From assembly GCF_000760935.2 (NCBI RefSeq), contig NZ_CP049744.1:1550001-1614000 (forward strand): a stretch of DNA of 64,000 bases, read 5' to 3'. This document shows positions 27,064 to 36,465 of the stretch, piece by piece. Both the position numbers and the translations under genes were made by a program. Under the pieces are notes generated by a model. It was not told where the DNA came from. It saw only the letters and a list, made by a program, of their open reading frames with translations, and made no database searches. Numbering within the stretch: position 1 is the stretch's first letter; each line of letters begins with the position of its first letter. This DNA comes from Rhodococcoides fascians A25f. Lineage in GTDB: Bacteria; Actinomycetota; Actinomycetes; Mycobacteriales; Mycobacteriaceae.

Positions 27064-28658
27064 GCGTGCTGAAGTCCACCCTCGACACCGCATCGGAACA
27101 GTTCACCGGTGCCACCGAGGCCATGAACACCAAACTCGCCGAGATCGACGCCGAACACGACAAGGCTCTCCTCGGCGGCGGCGAAAAGTACGTGGCGCGG
27201 CACAAGAAGCGCGGCAAGCTACTTGCCCGCGAGCGTATCGAGCTGTTGATCGACGAGGACTCCGCGTTTCTCGAACTCTGCCCACTTGCAGCCTGGGGCA
27301 GCGACTTTCCTGTCGGGGCCAGCACCGTCATGGGCATCGGCGTCGTGTGCGGAGTCGAGTGCCTCATCGTCGCCAACGATCCGACGGTCCGCGGTGGAGC
27401 CAGCAACCCGTGGACTCTCAAGAAGGGGTTCCGCGGCAACGACATTGCGACCCAGAACCGACTGCCGGTGATCTCCCTGGTCGAATCCGGCGGTGCCGAT
27501 CTGCCGACCCAGAAGGAGGTGTTCATCCCCGGCGGACGCATGTTCCGCGATCTGACGCAGCTGTCGGCTGCGGGCATTCCCACGATCGCGTTGGTGTTCG
27601 GTAACTCCACTGCCGGCGGCGCGTACATTCCCGGGATGTCCGATCACGTGGTCATGATCAAGGAACAATCCAAAGTGTTCCTCGCCGGCCCGCCGCTGGT
27701 GAAGATGGCCACCGGTGAGGACTCCGACGACGAGTCGCTCGGCGGGGCCGAGATGCATGCCCGAAAGTCCGGTCTCGCAGACTATTTCGCCGTCGACGAA
27801 CAGGATGCCATCCGTATCGGACGCAGCATCGTCTCCCGGTTGAACTGGAAGAAGAAGGGCCCGGAGCCGCGCGCCGAGATCATCGAGCCGCTGGCCGACC
27901 CCGAGGATCTGCTCGGCATCGTCACTACCGACCTGAAGATCCCGTTCGACCCCCGCGAGGTGATCGCCCGCATCGTCGACGGCTCCGATTTCGACGAATT
28001 CAAGCCCATGTACGGCGGCTCGCTCGTCACCGGATGGGCCGAGCTGCACGGCTATCCCATCGGCATCCTGGCCAATGCACGCGGTGTGCTGTTCAGCGAG
28101 GAATCGCAGAAGGCGACGCAGTTCATCCAGCTCGCCAACCGGTCGAACACGCCACTGTTGTTCCTGCACAACACCACCGGGTACATGGTCGGCAAGGAAT
28201 ACGAGGAAGGCGGGATGATCAAGCACGGCTCGATGATGATCAACGCCGTCTCCAACTCGACGGTTCCGCACATCTCGATCCTGCTCGGTGCGTCCTACGG
28301 TGCCGGTCACTACGGCATGTGCGGCCGCGCCTTCGACCCGCGATTCCTGTTCGCCTGGCCGTCGAGCAAATCTGCCGTCATGGGCGGCGCGCAACTCGCC
28401 GGTGTCATCTCCATCGTCGGACGCGCCGCTGCCGAGGCCCGCGGTCAGGCATTCGACGCAGAGGCCGATGCCGGCATGCGCGCGATGATCGAGGCACAGA
28501 TCGAAGCCGAGTCGCTGCCCATGTTCCTCTCCGGACGCCTCTACGACGACGGCGTCATCGATCCTCGTGATACCCGCACGGTAGTGGGAATGTGCCTGTC
28601 GGCCATCGCCTCTGCCCCGATCGAAGGCACCGCCAACTTCGGTGTCTTCCGGATGTGA
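27060..28658 (+). CDS. Acyl-CoA carboxylase, carboxyltransferase (beta) subunit
   Basis: The 532-residue crotonase-fold subunit has KKRGKLLARERIELLID near the N-terminus, FGNSTAGGAYIPGMSDH in the first half, and FLHNTTGYMVGKEYEEGG plus GASYGAGHYGMCGRAFDP in the second. These match methylcrotonyl-CoA and geranyl-CoA carboxylase beta subunits. It moves the carboxyl group from biotin to the gamma carbon of a branched enoyl-CoA, acting with the alpha subunit four bases downstream. Discriminating the two substrates needs alignment of pocket residues. Confidence 0.9.
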   Translation: MSVLKSTLDTASEQFTGATEAMNTKLAEIDAEHDKALLGGGEKYVARHKKRGKLLARERIELLIDEDSAFLELCPLAAWGSDFPVGASTVMGIGVVCGVECLIVANDPTVRGGASNPWTLKKGFRGNDIATQNRLPVISLVESGGADLPTQKEVFIPGGRMFRDLTQLSAAGIPTIALVFGNSTAGGAYIPGMSDHVVMIKEQSKVFLAGPPLVKMATGEDSDDESLGGAEMHARKSGLADYFAVDEQDAIRIGRSIVSRLNWKKKGPEPRAEIIEPLADPEDLLGIVTTDLKIPFDPREVIARIVDGSDFDEFKPMYGGSLVTGWAELHGYPIGILANARGVLFSEESQKATQFIQLANRSNTPLLFLHNTTGYMVGKEYEEGGMIKHGSMMINAVSNSTVPHISILLGASYGAGHYGMCGRAFDPRFLFAWPSSKSAVMGGAQLAGVISIVGRAAAEARGQAFDAEADAGMRAMIEAQIEAESLPMFLSGRLYDDGVIDPRDTRTVVGMCLSAIASAPIEGTANFGVFRM

Positions 28659-28662
28659 AGCC

Positions 28663-30636
28663 ATGACAGTATCGTCCGTCCTCGTAGCCAACCGCGGCGA
28701 AATTGCCCGCCGCGTCTTCACCACCTGCCGCGCCGAAGGCATCGACACCGTCGCGGTGTTCTCCGACGCAGACGCCAACTCCCCGCACGTGCGCGAGGCG
28801 GACTCCGCTGTGCGCCTACCCGGCAACAGCTCGTCGGAGACCTACCTTCGTGGCGACCTCGTCATCGCCGCCGCGGTACACGCCGGGGCCGACGCTGTGC
28901 ACCCGGGATACGGATTCCTCTCCGAGAACGCGGAATTCGCCCGACAGGTACTCGACGCCGGCTTGACGTGGATCGGGCCGCCGGTCAAGGCCATCGAGCT
29001 GATGGGCTCGAAGGTCGAGTCCAAGAAGATGATGGCCGACGCCGGAGTGCCGGTACTGATGCAGCTCGATCCCGAGTCCGTCACCGAGAACGAACTCCCG
29101 GTGCTGATCAAAGCCTCCGCTGGTGGCGGTGGTCGCGGTATGCGGATCGTGCGCAGCCTCGACACGCTGCAGTCCGAAATCGAAGCTGCGGGGCGAGAAG
29201 CGCTGTCGGCGTTCGGTGACGGAACGGTGTTCGTCGAGCGCTACATCGAGACCGGCCGACACATCGAAGTTCAGGTCATGGCCGACCGGTTCGGCACCGT
29301 GTGGACAGTGGGCGAGCGTGAGTGCTCGATCCAACGTCGTCACCAGAAGGTCGTCGAAGAAGCGCCGTCACCGCTCGTCGAACGCATCGACGGTATGCGC
29401 GAGAAACTCTTCGATGCAGCAACACTCGCCACCGAGGCCATCGGCTACGAGGGTGCGGGCACCGTCGAATTCCTCGCCGACGAGAAGGGCAACTTCTTCT
29501 TCCTGGAGATGAACACTCGTCTGCAGGTGGAGCACCCGGTCACCGAATGCACGACGGGTCTGGATCTGGTGGCGCTGCAGATTCGGGTGGCGGCGGGGGA
29601 GCGGTTGCCCGCCGAGCAGCCGGCGACGAGCGGCCACTCCATCGAAGTTCGCCTCTACGCGGAGGATCCGGCTCAGGACTGGCAGCCGCAGAGCGGTGCC
29701 GTGCATCGATTCGAGATTCCCGGTGCGCAGTTCGAGGTGCTGGACCGGGCCGGAATCAGAGTCGATTCCGGCGTCGAGTCCGGCAGTGTGGTGAGCACGC
29801 ATTACGACCCGATGCTCGCGAAGGTCATCTCGTTCGCACCGACGCGCGACCAGGCGGCGAATCTGCTGGCGAAAGCGTTGCAGCGAGCCACTATTCATGG
29901 ACTGAAAACCAACCGAGATCTGCTGGTCAACATCCTGCGGCACCCGTCGTTTCTGGCCGGCGACACCGACACCGCCTTCTTCGATACCCACGGCCTCGAT
30001 GTGCTGTCGCTACCGATCGCCCAGGGTCGCGGCGTGGAGCTGTCGGCGCTCGCCGCAGCGCTCGCGGACGCGGCGCACAACACGGCGAAGGCACGTGTGA
30101 ACCGTGGACTACCCGGCGGCTGGCGCAACCTCCGGTCGCAGCCGCAGCGAAAGACCTACGACGACAGGACGGTCGAATACTCGATCGGACGCGGCGGCCT
30201 CGCCTCCTCGGTGGACGGTGTCTCGCTGGACGGCGTCGAACTCGTCGAGCACACACCGACATCGGTGACGCTCGACGACGGTGGCATCAGGCGCATCTTC
30301 GAGGTGCACAGATACGGGTCGAACGTGTTCGTCGATTCTGCGCTCGGACCGGTCCGTCTGGTCCGGGCCCCGCGGTTCACCGACCCCACCGACGAGGTGG
30401 CTGCGGGGTCGCTGCTGGCTCCGATGCCGGGCAGCGTCATCAGAATCGCTGCTGCGCAGGGCGATACCGTCACCGCGGGTCAACCGATCCTGTGGCTCGA
30501 GGCGATGAAGATGGAACACACAGTGACCGCACCTGCAGATGGTGTGCTCACCGAATTGAACGTCACAGAAGGTCAGCAAGTCGAAGTCGGTGCTGTTCTT
30601 GCCGTGGTCACAGAAAAGGGAGCGGAGCAATCATGA
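28663..30636 (+). CDS. Acyl-CoA carboxylase, biotin carboxylase/BCCP (alpha) subunit
   Basis: The ~657-residue subunit has an N-terminal biotin carboxylase (VLVANRGEIARRVF, HPGYGFLSENAEFA, KASAGGGGRGMRIV, FLEMNTRLQVEHPVTE). A middle domain follows, then a C-terminal biotinyl domain with EAMKMEHT, whose Lys carries biotin. It needs BirA-dependent biotinylation, tying this operon to biotin supply. The stop overlaps the second dehydrogenase (ATGA). Confidence 0.93.
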   Translation: MTVSSVLVANRGEIARRVFTTCRAEGIDTVAVFSDADANSPHVREADSAVRLPGNSSSETYLRGDLVIAAAVHAGADAVHPGYGFLSENAEFARQVLDAGLTWIGPPVKAIELMGSKVESKKMMADAGVPVLMQLDPESVTENELPVLIKASAGGGGRGMRIVRSLDTLQSEIEAAGREALSAFGDGTVFVERYIETGRHIEVQVMADRFGTVWTVGERECSIQRRHQKVVEEAPSPLVERIDGMREKLFDAATLATEAIGYEGAGTVEFLADEKGNFFFLEMNTRLQVEHPVTECTTGLDLVALQIRVAAGERLPAEQPATSGHSIEVRLYAEDPAQDWQPQSGAVHRFEIPGAQFEVLDRAGIRVDSGVESGSVVSTHYDPMLAKVISFAPTRDQAANLLAKALQRATIHGLKTNRDLLVNILRHPSFLAGDTDTAFFDTHGLDVLSLPIAQGRGVELSALAAALADAAHNTAKARVNRGLPGGWRNLRSQPQRKTYDDRTVEYSIGRGGLASSVDGVSLDGVELVEHTPTSVTLDDGGIRRIFEVHRYGSNVFVDSALGPVRLVRAPRFTDPTDEVAAGSLLAPMPGSVIRIAAAQGDTVTAGQPILWLEAMKMEHTVTAPADGVLTELNVTEGQQVEVGAVLAVVTEKGAEQS

Positions 30637-31793
30637 GTTTCATCGAGACCGAAGAGCAGAAGGGGCTGCGCAACGCAGTCGCGTCGTTGGGCAAGCGCTA
30701 CAACTACATCGACTACGTTCTGCCCAAAGCGCGCAAGGGTGAGCCACTGACCGAACTGTGGAACGAGGCGGGGAAGCTCGGGTTCCTCGGCGTCAATCTT
30801 CCCGAGGAATACGGCGGTGGCGGTGCCGGGATCTACGAGCTCGCGCTGGTCCAGGAAGAGCTTGCCGCGCACGGTGCCGGTCTGTTGCTCGTCGTCGTCA
30901 GCCCGGCGATCTGCGGCACCATCATCGGCAAGTACGGCACGGCAGATCAGAAGCAGGAGTGGCTCACCGCTCTCGCCGACGGGTCCAAGATCATGGTCTT
31001 CGGGATCACCGAGCCCGACGCCGGATCCAACTCGCATCAGATCACCACCACCGCGCGCCGAGATGGCGACGAGTGGATTCTCAAGGGCAACAAGATCTAC
31101 ATCTCCGGTGTCGACCAGGCCGATGCGGTCCTCATCGTCGCGCGGACCGAGGATTCCAAGACCGGCAAGCTCAAGCCGGCCCTGTTCATCGTGCCCACCG
31201 ACGCTCCGGGACTGCAGAAGACGCAGATGGAGATGGACATCGTCGAGCCCGATCACCAGTTCGTGCTGTTCCTCGACGACGTCCGGCTGCCCGCCGAGGC
31301 ACTCGTCGGTGAGGCCGACGCCGCTCTGATGCAGCTGTTCGCGGGCCTGAACCCCGAACGCATTCTCGGGGCCGCGATGGCCATCGGAATGGGCCGGTAC
31401 GCCATCGACGCAGCGGTGAAGTACGCCAAGGAGCGCACGGTCTGGATGACGCCGATCGGCGCGCACCAGGGTCTGTCTCATCCGTTGGCGCAGTGCAAGA
31501 TCGAGCTCGAGCTCGCCAAGCTGATGATGCAGAAAGCGGCGGTGCTGTACGACTCCGGCGACGATTTCGGTGCGGCCGAGGCTGCGAACATGGCCAAGTA
31601 CGCTGCCGCCGAGGCCAGTATCAAGGCGCTCGATCAGGCGATCCAGACCCACGGTGGTGCCGGCTTGAGCAGCGAGTACGGATTGGCTGCGATGCTCGGG
31701 GCCGCCCGTATCGCCCGTGTGGCTCCGGTGAGCAGGGAGATGATCCTCAACTTCGTGAGCCAGCACTCGCTCGGACTGCCCAGGAGCTACTGA
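30633..31793 (+). CDS. Second acyl-CoA dehydrogenase of the operon
   Basis: The 386-residue protein has GVNLPEEYGGGGAGIYEL, FGITEPDAGSNSHQ and a flavin-site region with KGNKIYISG. It lacks the C-terminal IYEGT Glu (end region HGGAGLSSEYG, then VAPVSREM) but has Glu242 in NPERILGAAM, again the helix-G position of isovaleryl-type enzymes. Two such enzymes in one operon suggest two different desaturation steps or chain lengths. The stop overlaps the hydratase start (TGATG). Confidence 0.88.
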   Translation: MSFIETEEQKGLRNAVASLGKRYNYIDYVLPKARKGEPLTELWNEAGKLGFLGVNLPEEYGGGGAGIYELALVQEELAAHGAGLLLVVVSPAICGTIIGKYGTADQKQEWLTALADGSKIMVFGITEPDAGSNSHQITTTARRDGDEWILKGNKIYISGVDQADAVLIVARTEDSKTGKLKPALFIVPTDAPGLQKTQMEMDIVEPDHQFVLFLDDVRLPAEALVGEADAALMQLFAGLNPERILGAAMAIGMGRYAIDAAVKYAKERTVWMTPIGAHQGLSHPLAQCKIELELAKLMMQKAAVLYDSGDDFGAAEAANMAKYAAAEASIKALDQAIQTHGGAGLSSEYGLAAMLGAARIARVAPVSREMILNFVSQHSLGLPRSY

Positions 31794-32545
31794 TGGCCGT
31801 TCTCGTCGAGTCGGGCAAAGACACAGCGTATTTGACGTTGGATTCGCCGCAGAACCGAAACGCGCTGTCGTCAGTGTTGGTCGAGGAGCTGACAGCGGGC
31901 CTCATCGCTGCGGCGCACGACGACGACGTCAGAACGATCGTGCTCGGCCACACCGGCACCACGTTCTGTGCCGGAGCCGACCTCCGAGAAGCCGGATCGT
32001 CACCGGAGCTGCGCACCCGGCAGATGCTCGACCTGATGCGGTTGATCATCGACACCCCTAAACCCGTCGTCGTGCAGATCGACGGGCATGTGCGCGCAGG
32101 TGGAATGGGGCTCGTCGCGGCCTGCGATATTGCGGTCGCCGGACCCCAGAGTTCGTTCGCGCTGACGGAGGTTCGCCTCGGCCTGGCGGCATCGGTCATC
32201 TCCGTTGCTGTGCTGCCGCGGCTTTCGTCTCGTGCGGCGAGTCGCTACTTCCTCACCGGGGAGACGTTCGACGGTGCTACCGCCGAGGCGATCGGTCTGG
32301 TCACGTTGGCCGACGCCGTTCCCGCGGCAGCGGTGGCCGACTACATGATCATGTTTCGGAAGTGTTCGCCGCAGGGCCTGGCCGAGTCCAAACAGCTCAC
32401 CACCGCGGCGATCCGACGCGAGATCGACGAGCGAGGGACGGCAGTCGCCGAGCAATCGGCCAGGTTGTTTGCATCGGACGAGGCCCGAGAGGGGATGATG
32501 TCCTTTCTGGAGAAGAGACCTCCGTCCTGGGCGGTCGAAAAGTAG
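31793..32545 (+). CDS. Enoyl-CoA hydratase/isomerase family protein
   Basis: The 250-residue crotonase-fold protein has LDSPQNRNALSSVLVEEL, GTTFCAGADLRE (oxyanion hole), and GHVRAGGMGLVAACDIAVAG. It likely hydrates the carboxylated enoyl-CoA (methylglutaconyl or isohexenyl-glutaconyl type) made by the upstream carboxylase. ATG 31793 shares its A with the preceding TGA. Confidence 0.88.
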   Translation: MAVLVESGKDTAYLTLDSPQNRNALSSVLVEELTAGLIAAAHDDDVRTIVLGHTGTTFCAGADLREAGSSPELRTRQMLDLMRLIIDTPKPVVVQIDGHVRAGGMGLVAACDIAVAGPQSSFALTEVRLGLAASVISVAVLPRLSSRAASRYFLTGETFDGATAEAIGLVTLADAVPAAAVADYMIMFRKCSPQGLAESKQLTTAAIRREIDERGTAVAEQSARLFASDEAREGMMSFLEKRPPSWAVEK

Positions 32546-32564
32546 GTCGAGAAGGAGCAGGGAG

Positions 32565-33197
32565 ATGGTGATGGCGCGCGAACCCAAGCAGGACCGCAGC
32601 AGGGTGACGCGCCAGCGACTGCTCGAGGCGACGATCGACTCGCTCGCCGAGCAGGGCTGGGTCGCAACGACGGTCGGTGTCGTCGCCGAGCGCGCCGGGG
32701 TCTCGCGCGGTGCGACCCAACACCATTTCCCGACGCGTGAGGACCTCATCACCGGGGCCCTCGAGTACATGTTCGACACTCGAATGGACGACGCGCGGCG
32801 CGAAGCACAGGACATTCCGCCGGGGCCGGGGCGGACGAAGCTCGTCGTGGAGCGGCTCGTCGAGTACTACACCGGCCCGATGTTCAAAGCGGCTCTGCAG
32901 GTGTGGACGGCCGCCTCCGCCGATCCCGAGTTGCGCGATCGAATCGTGCCCCTCGAAGAACGGTTCGGTCGCCGTGCCCACCAGATGGCCGTCGAGAACC
33001 TCGGGGTCGACGACAACGACCCCGTGACCCACCGACTGGTGCAGGCGACCCTCGACCTCGCCCGTGGTTTGGGACTTGCCGATGTGCTCACCGACGATGC
33101 GCGTCGACGCGTCGAAATCGTCCGCACGTGGGCCGATGTTCTCGACGCATCGCTCGGCGCGAGACACTCCGTCGTCGCCGGTTCGGTAGCTGGGTAG
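32565..33197 (+). CDS. TetR-family regulator, probable repressor of the AtuA-type operon
   Basis: The 210-residue protein has the HTH VTRQRLLEATIDSLAEQGW, VAERAGVSRGATQHHFPTRE. ATG 32565 has AAGGAG seven bases or more upstream; ATG 32571 is also possible. As last gene of the operon it is expected to sense an acyl-CoA or free acid and bind the palindrome at 23383-23400. Confidence 0.86.
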   Translation: MVMAREPKQDRSRVTRQRLLEATIDSLAEQGWVATTVGVVAERAGVSRGATQHHFPTREDLITGALEYMFDTRMDDARREAQDIPPGPGRTKLVVERLVEYYTGPMFKAALQVWTAASADPELRDRIVPLEERFGRRAHQMAVENLGVDDNDPVTHRLVQATLDLARGLGLADVLTDDARRRVEIVRTWADVLDASLGARHSVVAGSVAG

Positions 33198-33245
33198 AAC
33201 TCGCAGGCTCTGCAGCACCGACGAACCTGTGCTTGAGTCTGGCGG

Positions 33246-34661
33246 GTGACTTCCGATATCGCACGCGTGCACCGCGGCCACATCTTTCACGTTGCAGGCT
33301 CGCCCACCGTGACGGACGCCGCAACCGCGCTGGTGTCGATTCCCGACGGTGCCCTTGTCGTCGGAGACGACGGCATCATCGAGTTCTGCGGTGAGTTCGA
33401 TTCTCTCCCAAGCCGATTCGCAGACCTGGCGGTTGCCGATCATCGACCGGGGTTTCTGCTGCCTGGATTCGTCGACACTCACATTCACTTTCCGCAGACC
33501 TACGCCGGCGATTCCTACGGCGGCGGTCAGCTTCTCGAATGGCTGAACACGTGCATCTTCCCGTCCGAGTCGCGCTTTGCCGATCCCGAGTTCGCCGCGA
33601 CGGCGGCCAGGGACTTCTGCGCCGCACGCATCCGGGCCGGGACCACGCAGGCGATGGTGTTCGGGTCGGCATTCCCGCACGCGCAGGATTCACTGTTCTC
33701 CGAGACGCACGAGCACGGACTGCGCATCGTCAGTGGCCGCGGTGTGCAGACCACCGGCCCGGCGTCGGCGCAGGCGTTGATCACCGGTGAGGACGAGGCC
33801 ATCCGCCTGGTGTCCGAGGAGATCGAGAAGTGGCATGCCGCCGATACCGGCGACGTCGACACGGCGATGCTGCACGTGGCCGTCGTACCGAGGTTCTCGC
33901 TCTCGGTGACGACCGAGACGCTGAAGAACCTCGGCGAGCTCTACGACTCGGTACGGACACGTGGCGTCTACTTCCACACGCACCTCAACGAGAACAACCG
34001 GCCGGGCACGGGGGAGATCGATGCCACCAAGAATGCCTACGGGGTCGGTACCTACCTCGACACCTACGACGGCAAGTTTCTGCCGGGCTCGCAGGTCGGG
34101 GGCAAGAGCTTTCTCGGCAGGCGAACCATTCTGGCGCACGCGGTGCACTGCCAGGACGCCGAACTGGAGCGGATGGCCGAGACCGGCACCTCCATCGCGC
34201 ACTGTCCTACCTCGCAACAGTTTCTGGGCTCGGGCACGATGCCGTGGAAGCGAACCGTCGCCGCGGGAGTGAACATCGCCATCGGCTCCGACTTCGGCGG
34301 CGGTGACGAATGGTTGCTACCGCTGGTGCTCGCCGACGCCTTCAAGGTGCACATCTCCGAGGCCGGGGACGACGGGTTGTCGCTGCACCCGGCGGAACTG
34401 CTGTTCACCGGAACTCTCGCAGGGGCGCGCGCCCTGGACATGGAGAACCGTATCGGCAATTTCGACACCGGCAAGGAAGGAGATTTTGTCGTCGTCGATC
34501 CGTCCGCATGGCCTCAGTTGGCGGCGGCGATCGACCACGGTGTTCGCGCCGACGATGCCGAACTGGCCCGAGACCAGACTCTGTTCGCCCTGCTGCTGGC
34601 GATGCGTGAACCTGCCATCGTCGGCGTGTACGTGCAGGGACGCGCTGTGCACGGCACATGA
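33246..34661 (+). CDS. guaD: Guanine deaminase
   Basis: The 471-residue amidohydrolase has PGFVDTHIHFPQTYAGDS (metal ligands), WLNTCIFPSE, FHTHLNENN, ILAHAVHCQD, AHCPTSQQFLGSG and GSDFGGGDEWLL, the GuaD pattern rather than that of SsnA or TrzN. It converts guanine to xanthine and ammonia in purine salvage. GTG 33246 is the start; no other purine genes are nearby. Confidence 0.93.
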   Translation: MTSDIARVHRGHIFHVAGSPTVTDAATALVSIPDGALVVGDDGIIEFCGEFDSLPSRFADLAVADHRPGFLLPGFVDTHIHFPQTYAGDSYGGGQLLEWLNTCIFPSESRFADPEFAATAARDFCAARIRAGTTQAMVFGSAFPHAQDSLFSETHEHGLRIVSGRGVQTTGPASAQALITGEDEAIRLVSEEIEKWHAADTGDVDTAMLHVAVVPRFSLSVTTETLKNLGELYDSVRTRGVYFHTHLNENNRPGTGEIDATKNAYGVGTYLDTYDGKFLPGSQVGGKSFLGRRTILAHAVHCQDAELERMAETGTSIAHCPTSQQFLGSGTMPWKRTVAAGVNIAIGSDFGGGDEWLLPLVLADAFKVHISEAGDDGLSLHPAELLFTGTLAGARALDMENRIGNFDTGKEGDFVVVDPSAWPQLAAAIDHGVRADDAELARDQTLFALLLAMREPAIVGVYVQGRAVHGT

Positions 34662-34750
34662 CTGGAACGCCCTCCGATTGATAGGTTCAGTGCGGCGTCG
34701 AACTGCTGTAAACGTCGAACTGCAGGATCGGACAACCCGCGAAGGACCGC

Positions 34751-35272
34751 ATGAAGCGAGTGGCACTGGTGATCACCGCAGTCGCCGCGCTGGTCGCGGG
34801 CTGCGGTGGTTCCGATACCGACGCCGCCGATGCCTCGACCGAGGCAGCGACGACGACCACCGGGGCGTACGAGCCCGGTCCGTTCTTCGGTGAATGCGGA
34901 TCGATCACCGACGCCGAGGTGCAATCGGCGTTCGGAGCCGGCCCGTTCTCCCAGATCACCCGCAACTCCGTCGGCTGCCAGTGGGAGACCGTGGTCTTCA
35001 GCGGTCCGAGCGTCAGCTTCTCCTGGTACCGAGGCAGCCCGATCGGACGTGAACGCGCAGGCTCCGAGCTGATCGGCCGTCCGGCCAAGGACATCGAGGT
35101 CGACGGCAACCCCGGGTTCGAGGCCGAGCAGGGCACGCTGTGCGAGATCGGCGTCCAGTTCGGCGACGACTTCTTTCATTGGTCCATCACGTACTCCGAC
35201 CAACCCGCCGCGCGTCCGCCCTGCGACGTCGGAAACGAGCTGGCACAGCTGACGGTGGAGCGCAAGCAATGA
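34751..35272 (+). CDS. DUF3558-type lipoprotein
   Basis: The 173-residue protein has a lipobox (ALVAGC), a Thr-rich linker and four later cysteines (GECGSITD, SVGCQWE, GTLCEIG, RPPCDV) in a DUF3558-like domain with SFSWYRGSPIGRERA. The function of this actinobacterial envelope family is unknown. It overlaps a second copy by ATGA; the Cys pattern suggests two disulfides. Confidence 0.82.
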   Translation: MKRVALVITAVAALVAGCGGSDTDAADASTEAATTTTGAYEPGPFFGECGSITDAEVQSAFGAGPFSQITRNSVGCQWETVVFSGPSVSFSWYRGSPIGRERAGSELIGRPAKDIEVDGNPGFEAEQGTLCEIGVQFGDDFFHWSITYSDQPAARPPCDVGNELAQLTVERKQ

Positions 35273-35796
35273 CGCGCAGACAAGTGATCGCGGCGGCGTC
35301 GACCCTGTTGCTCGTCGCCGGATGCGCCCAGACGGTCGAGGGCACGCCGCGGCCGGCGAGCTTCGGCGGCTCTGGTAGTCAAGAATTCACCAAGTTGTTG
35401 ACCGAGTGTGATGCCGTCTCCGACGACCAGATCACGGAGACGGTCGGTGCCGAAGACATCGCGCGCGGCTTCTTCGGGGCCATCTGCCGATGGGATCTGA
35501 TCGGCTCCGCGGGCATCGTGAAGGTGACGTTCAACTGGTTCGAGTCCGGCACCCTGGCCGCCGAGCGGGCGGCCGACGAGAAGATGACGTACACCGTCAG
35601 CGACACAACAGTGCAGGGCCGCAAGGCAATACAGGCCCAGCGTCCGAACGATTCCGCCTCGTGCGGAGTCTCGGCCGGTGCGGATCGGGACGGCATCTTC
35701 GGGTGGTGGGTGCAGTATCAGCCGGATGTCGCGCACCCCGATCCCTGCCAGGCCGCGGCGAAGCTGGCCGACCTCACACTCAACCTGAGCAGATAG
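35269..35796 (+). CDS. DUF3558-type lipoprotein, second of a pair
   Basis: The 175-residue protein has a lipobox (LLLVAGC) and the same domain pattern as its neighbour: TECDAVSDDQI, AICRWDL, FNWFESGTLAAERAA, SASCGVS, and DPCQAAAKLADL. The pair probably arose by tandem duplication and may work together at the outer face of the membrane. Confidence 0.82.
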   Translation: MTRRQVIAAASTLLLVAGCAQTVEGTPRPASFGGSGSQEFTKLLTECDAVSDDQITETVGAEDIARGFFGAICRWDLIGSAGIVKVTFNWFESGTLAAERAADEKMTYTVSDTTVQGRKAIQAQRPNDSASCGVSAGADRDGIFGWWVQYQPDVAHPDPCQAAAKLADLTLNLSR

Positions 35797-35820
35797 GTTG
35801 CGTACTGGGCGAAGGGTGTT

Positions 35821-35850
35821 TTGACCCGAGGCCGCGCCGCCGGGTATCGT
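35821..35850 (+). promoter_or_regulatory. Sigma-70-type promoter of the str operon
   Basis: TTGACC (35821-35826), an 18-base spacer and TATCGT (35845-35850) lie upstream of rpsL. They give an untranslated leader of about 230 bases. Confidence 0.65.
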
Positions 35851-36089
35851 TATGGGTCGTGTCCGGCCTGGCCGGACCGTTTGTGTGCCTATGCGAGGTA
35901 CAGCCGTGCGCACGTTCGATCGAAGAGCGCGCAACCGGCTGGACGTGTGGGGGTATGCGACACACCCGACCGCGGGGTGCAAGAGACCCGCGATAGCAGT
36001 ACTGGAGCAGCAGCAGTACCGGGTGAGGAGCAGTGTTCTCTTGCTCCAACTGCTAGATCCCTGTTTATCGACACGAAGAAAGCCGGTTT
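35851..36089 (+). other. rpsL leader
   Basis: This stretch holds no gene. It contains short self-complementary stretches, such as two CAGTAC blocks around GAGCAGCAG (about 35998-36020), that could fold in the mRNA. I do not recognise a named riboregulator. Confidence 0.4.
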
Positions 36090-36464
36090 ATGCCAACGAT
36101 CAACCAGCTGGTCCGTAAGGGTCGCACCGACAAGGTTGCGAAACTGAAGACCGCTGCCCTCAAGGGCAGTCCACAGCGCCGTGGCGTGTGCACTCGCGTG
36201 TACACCACCACCCCCAAGAAGCCGAACTCCGCTCTCCGTAAGGTCGCGCGTGTTCGCCTGACCTCCTCGGTCGAGGTCACCGCATACATCCCCGGTGAGG
36301 GTCACAACCTGCAGGAGCACTCGATGGTGCTCGTTCGCGGCGGTCGTGTGAAGGACCTCCCGGGTGTGCGTTACAAGATCATCCGCGGCTCGCTCGACAC
36401 CCAGGGTGTCAAGAACCGCAAGCAGGCTCGCAGCCGCTACGGAGCCAAGAAGGAGAAGAGCTGA
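36090..36464 (+). CDS. rpsL: 30S ribosomal protein S12
   Basis: The 124-residue protein starts [12 protein letters not shown] and has [13 protein letters not shown] and [13 protein letters not shown]. The lysines whose change gives streptomycin resistance are wild type in both places. It is the first gene of the rpsL-rpsG-fusA-tuf operon and a part of the decoding centre. Confidence 0.98.
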   Translation: MPTINQLVRKGRTDKVAKLKTAALKGSPQRRGVCTRVYTTTPKKPNSALRKVARVRLTSSVEVTAYIPGEGHNLQEHSMVLVRGGRVKDLPGVRYKIIRGSLDTQGVKNRKQARSRYGAKKEKS

Positions 36465-36465
36465 T

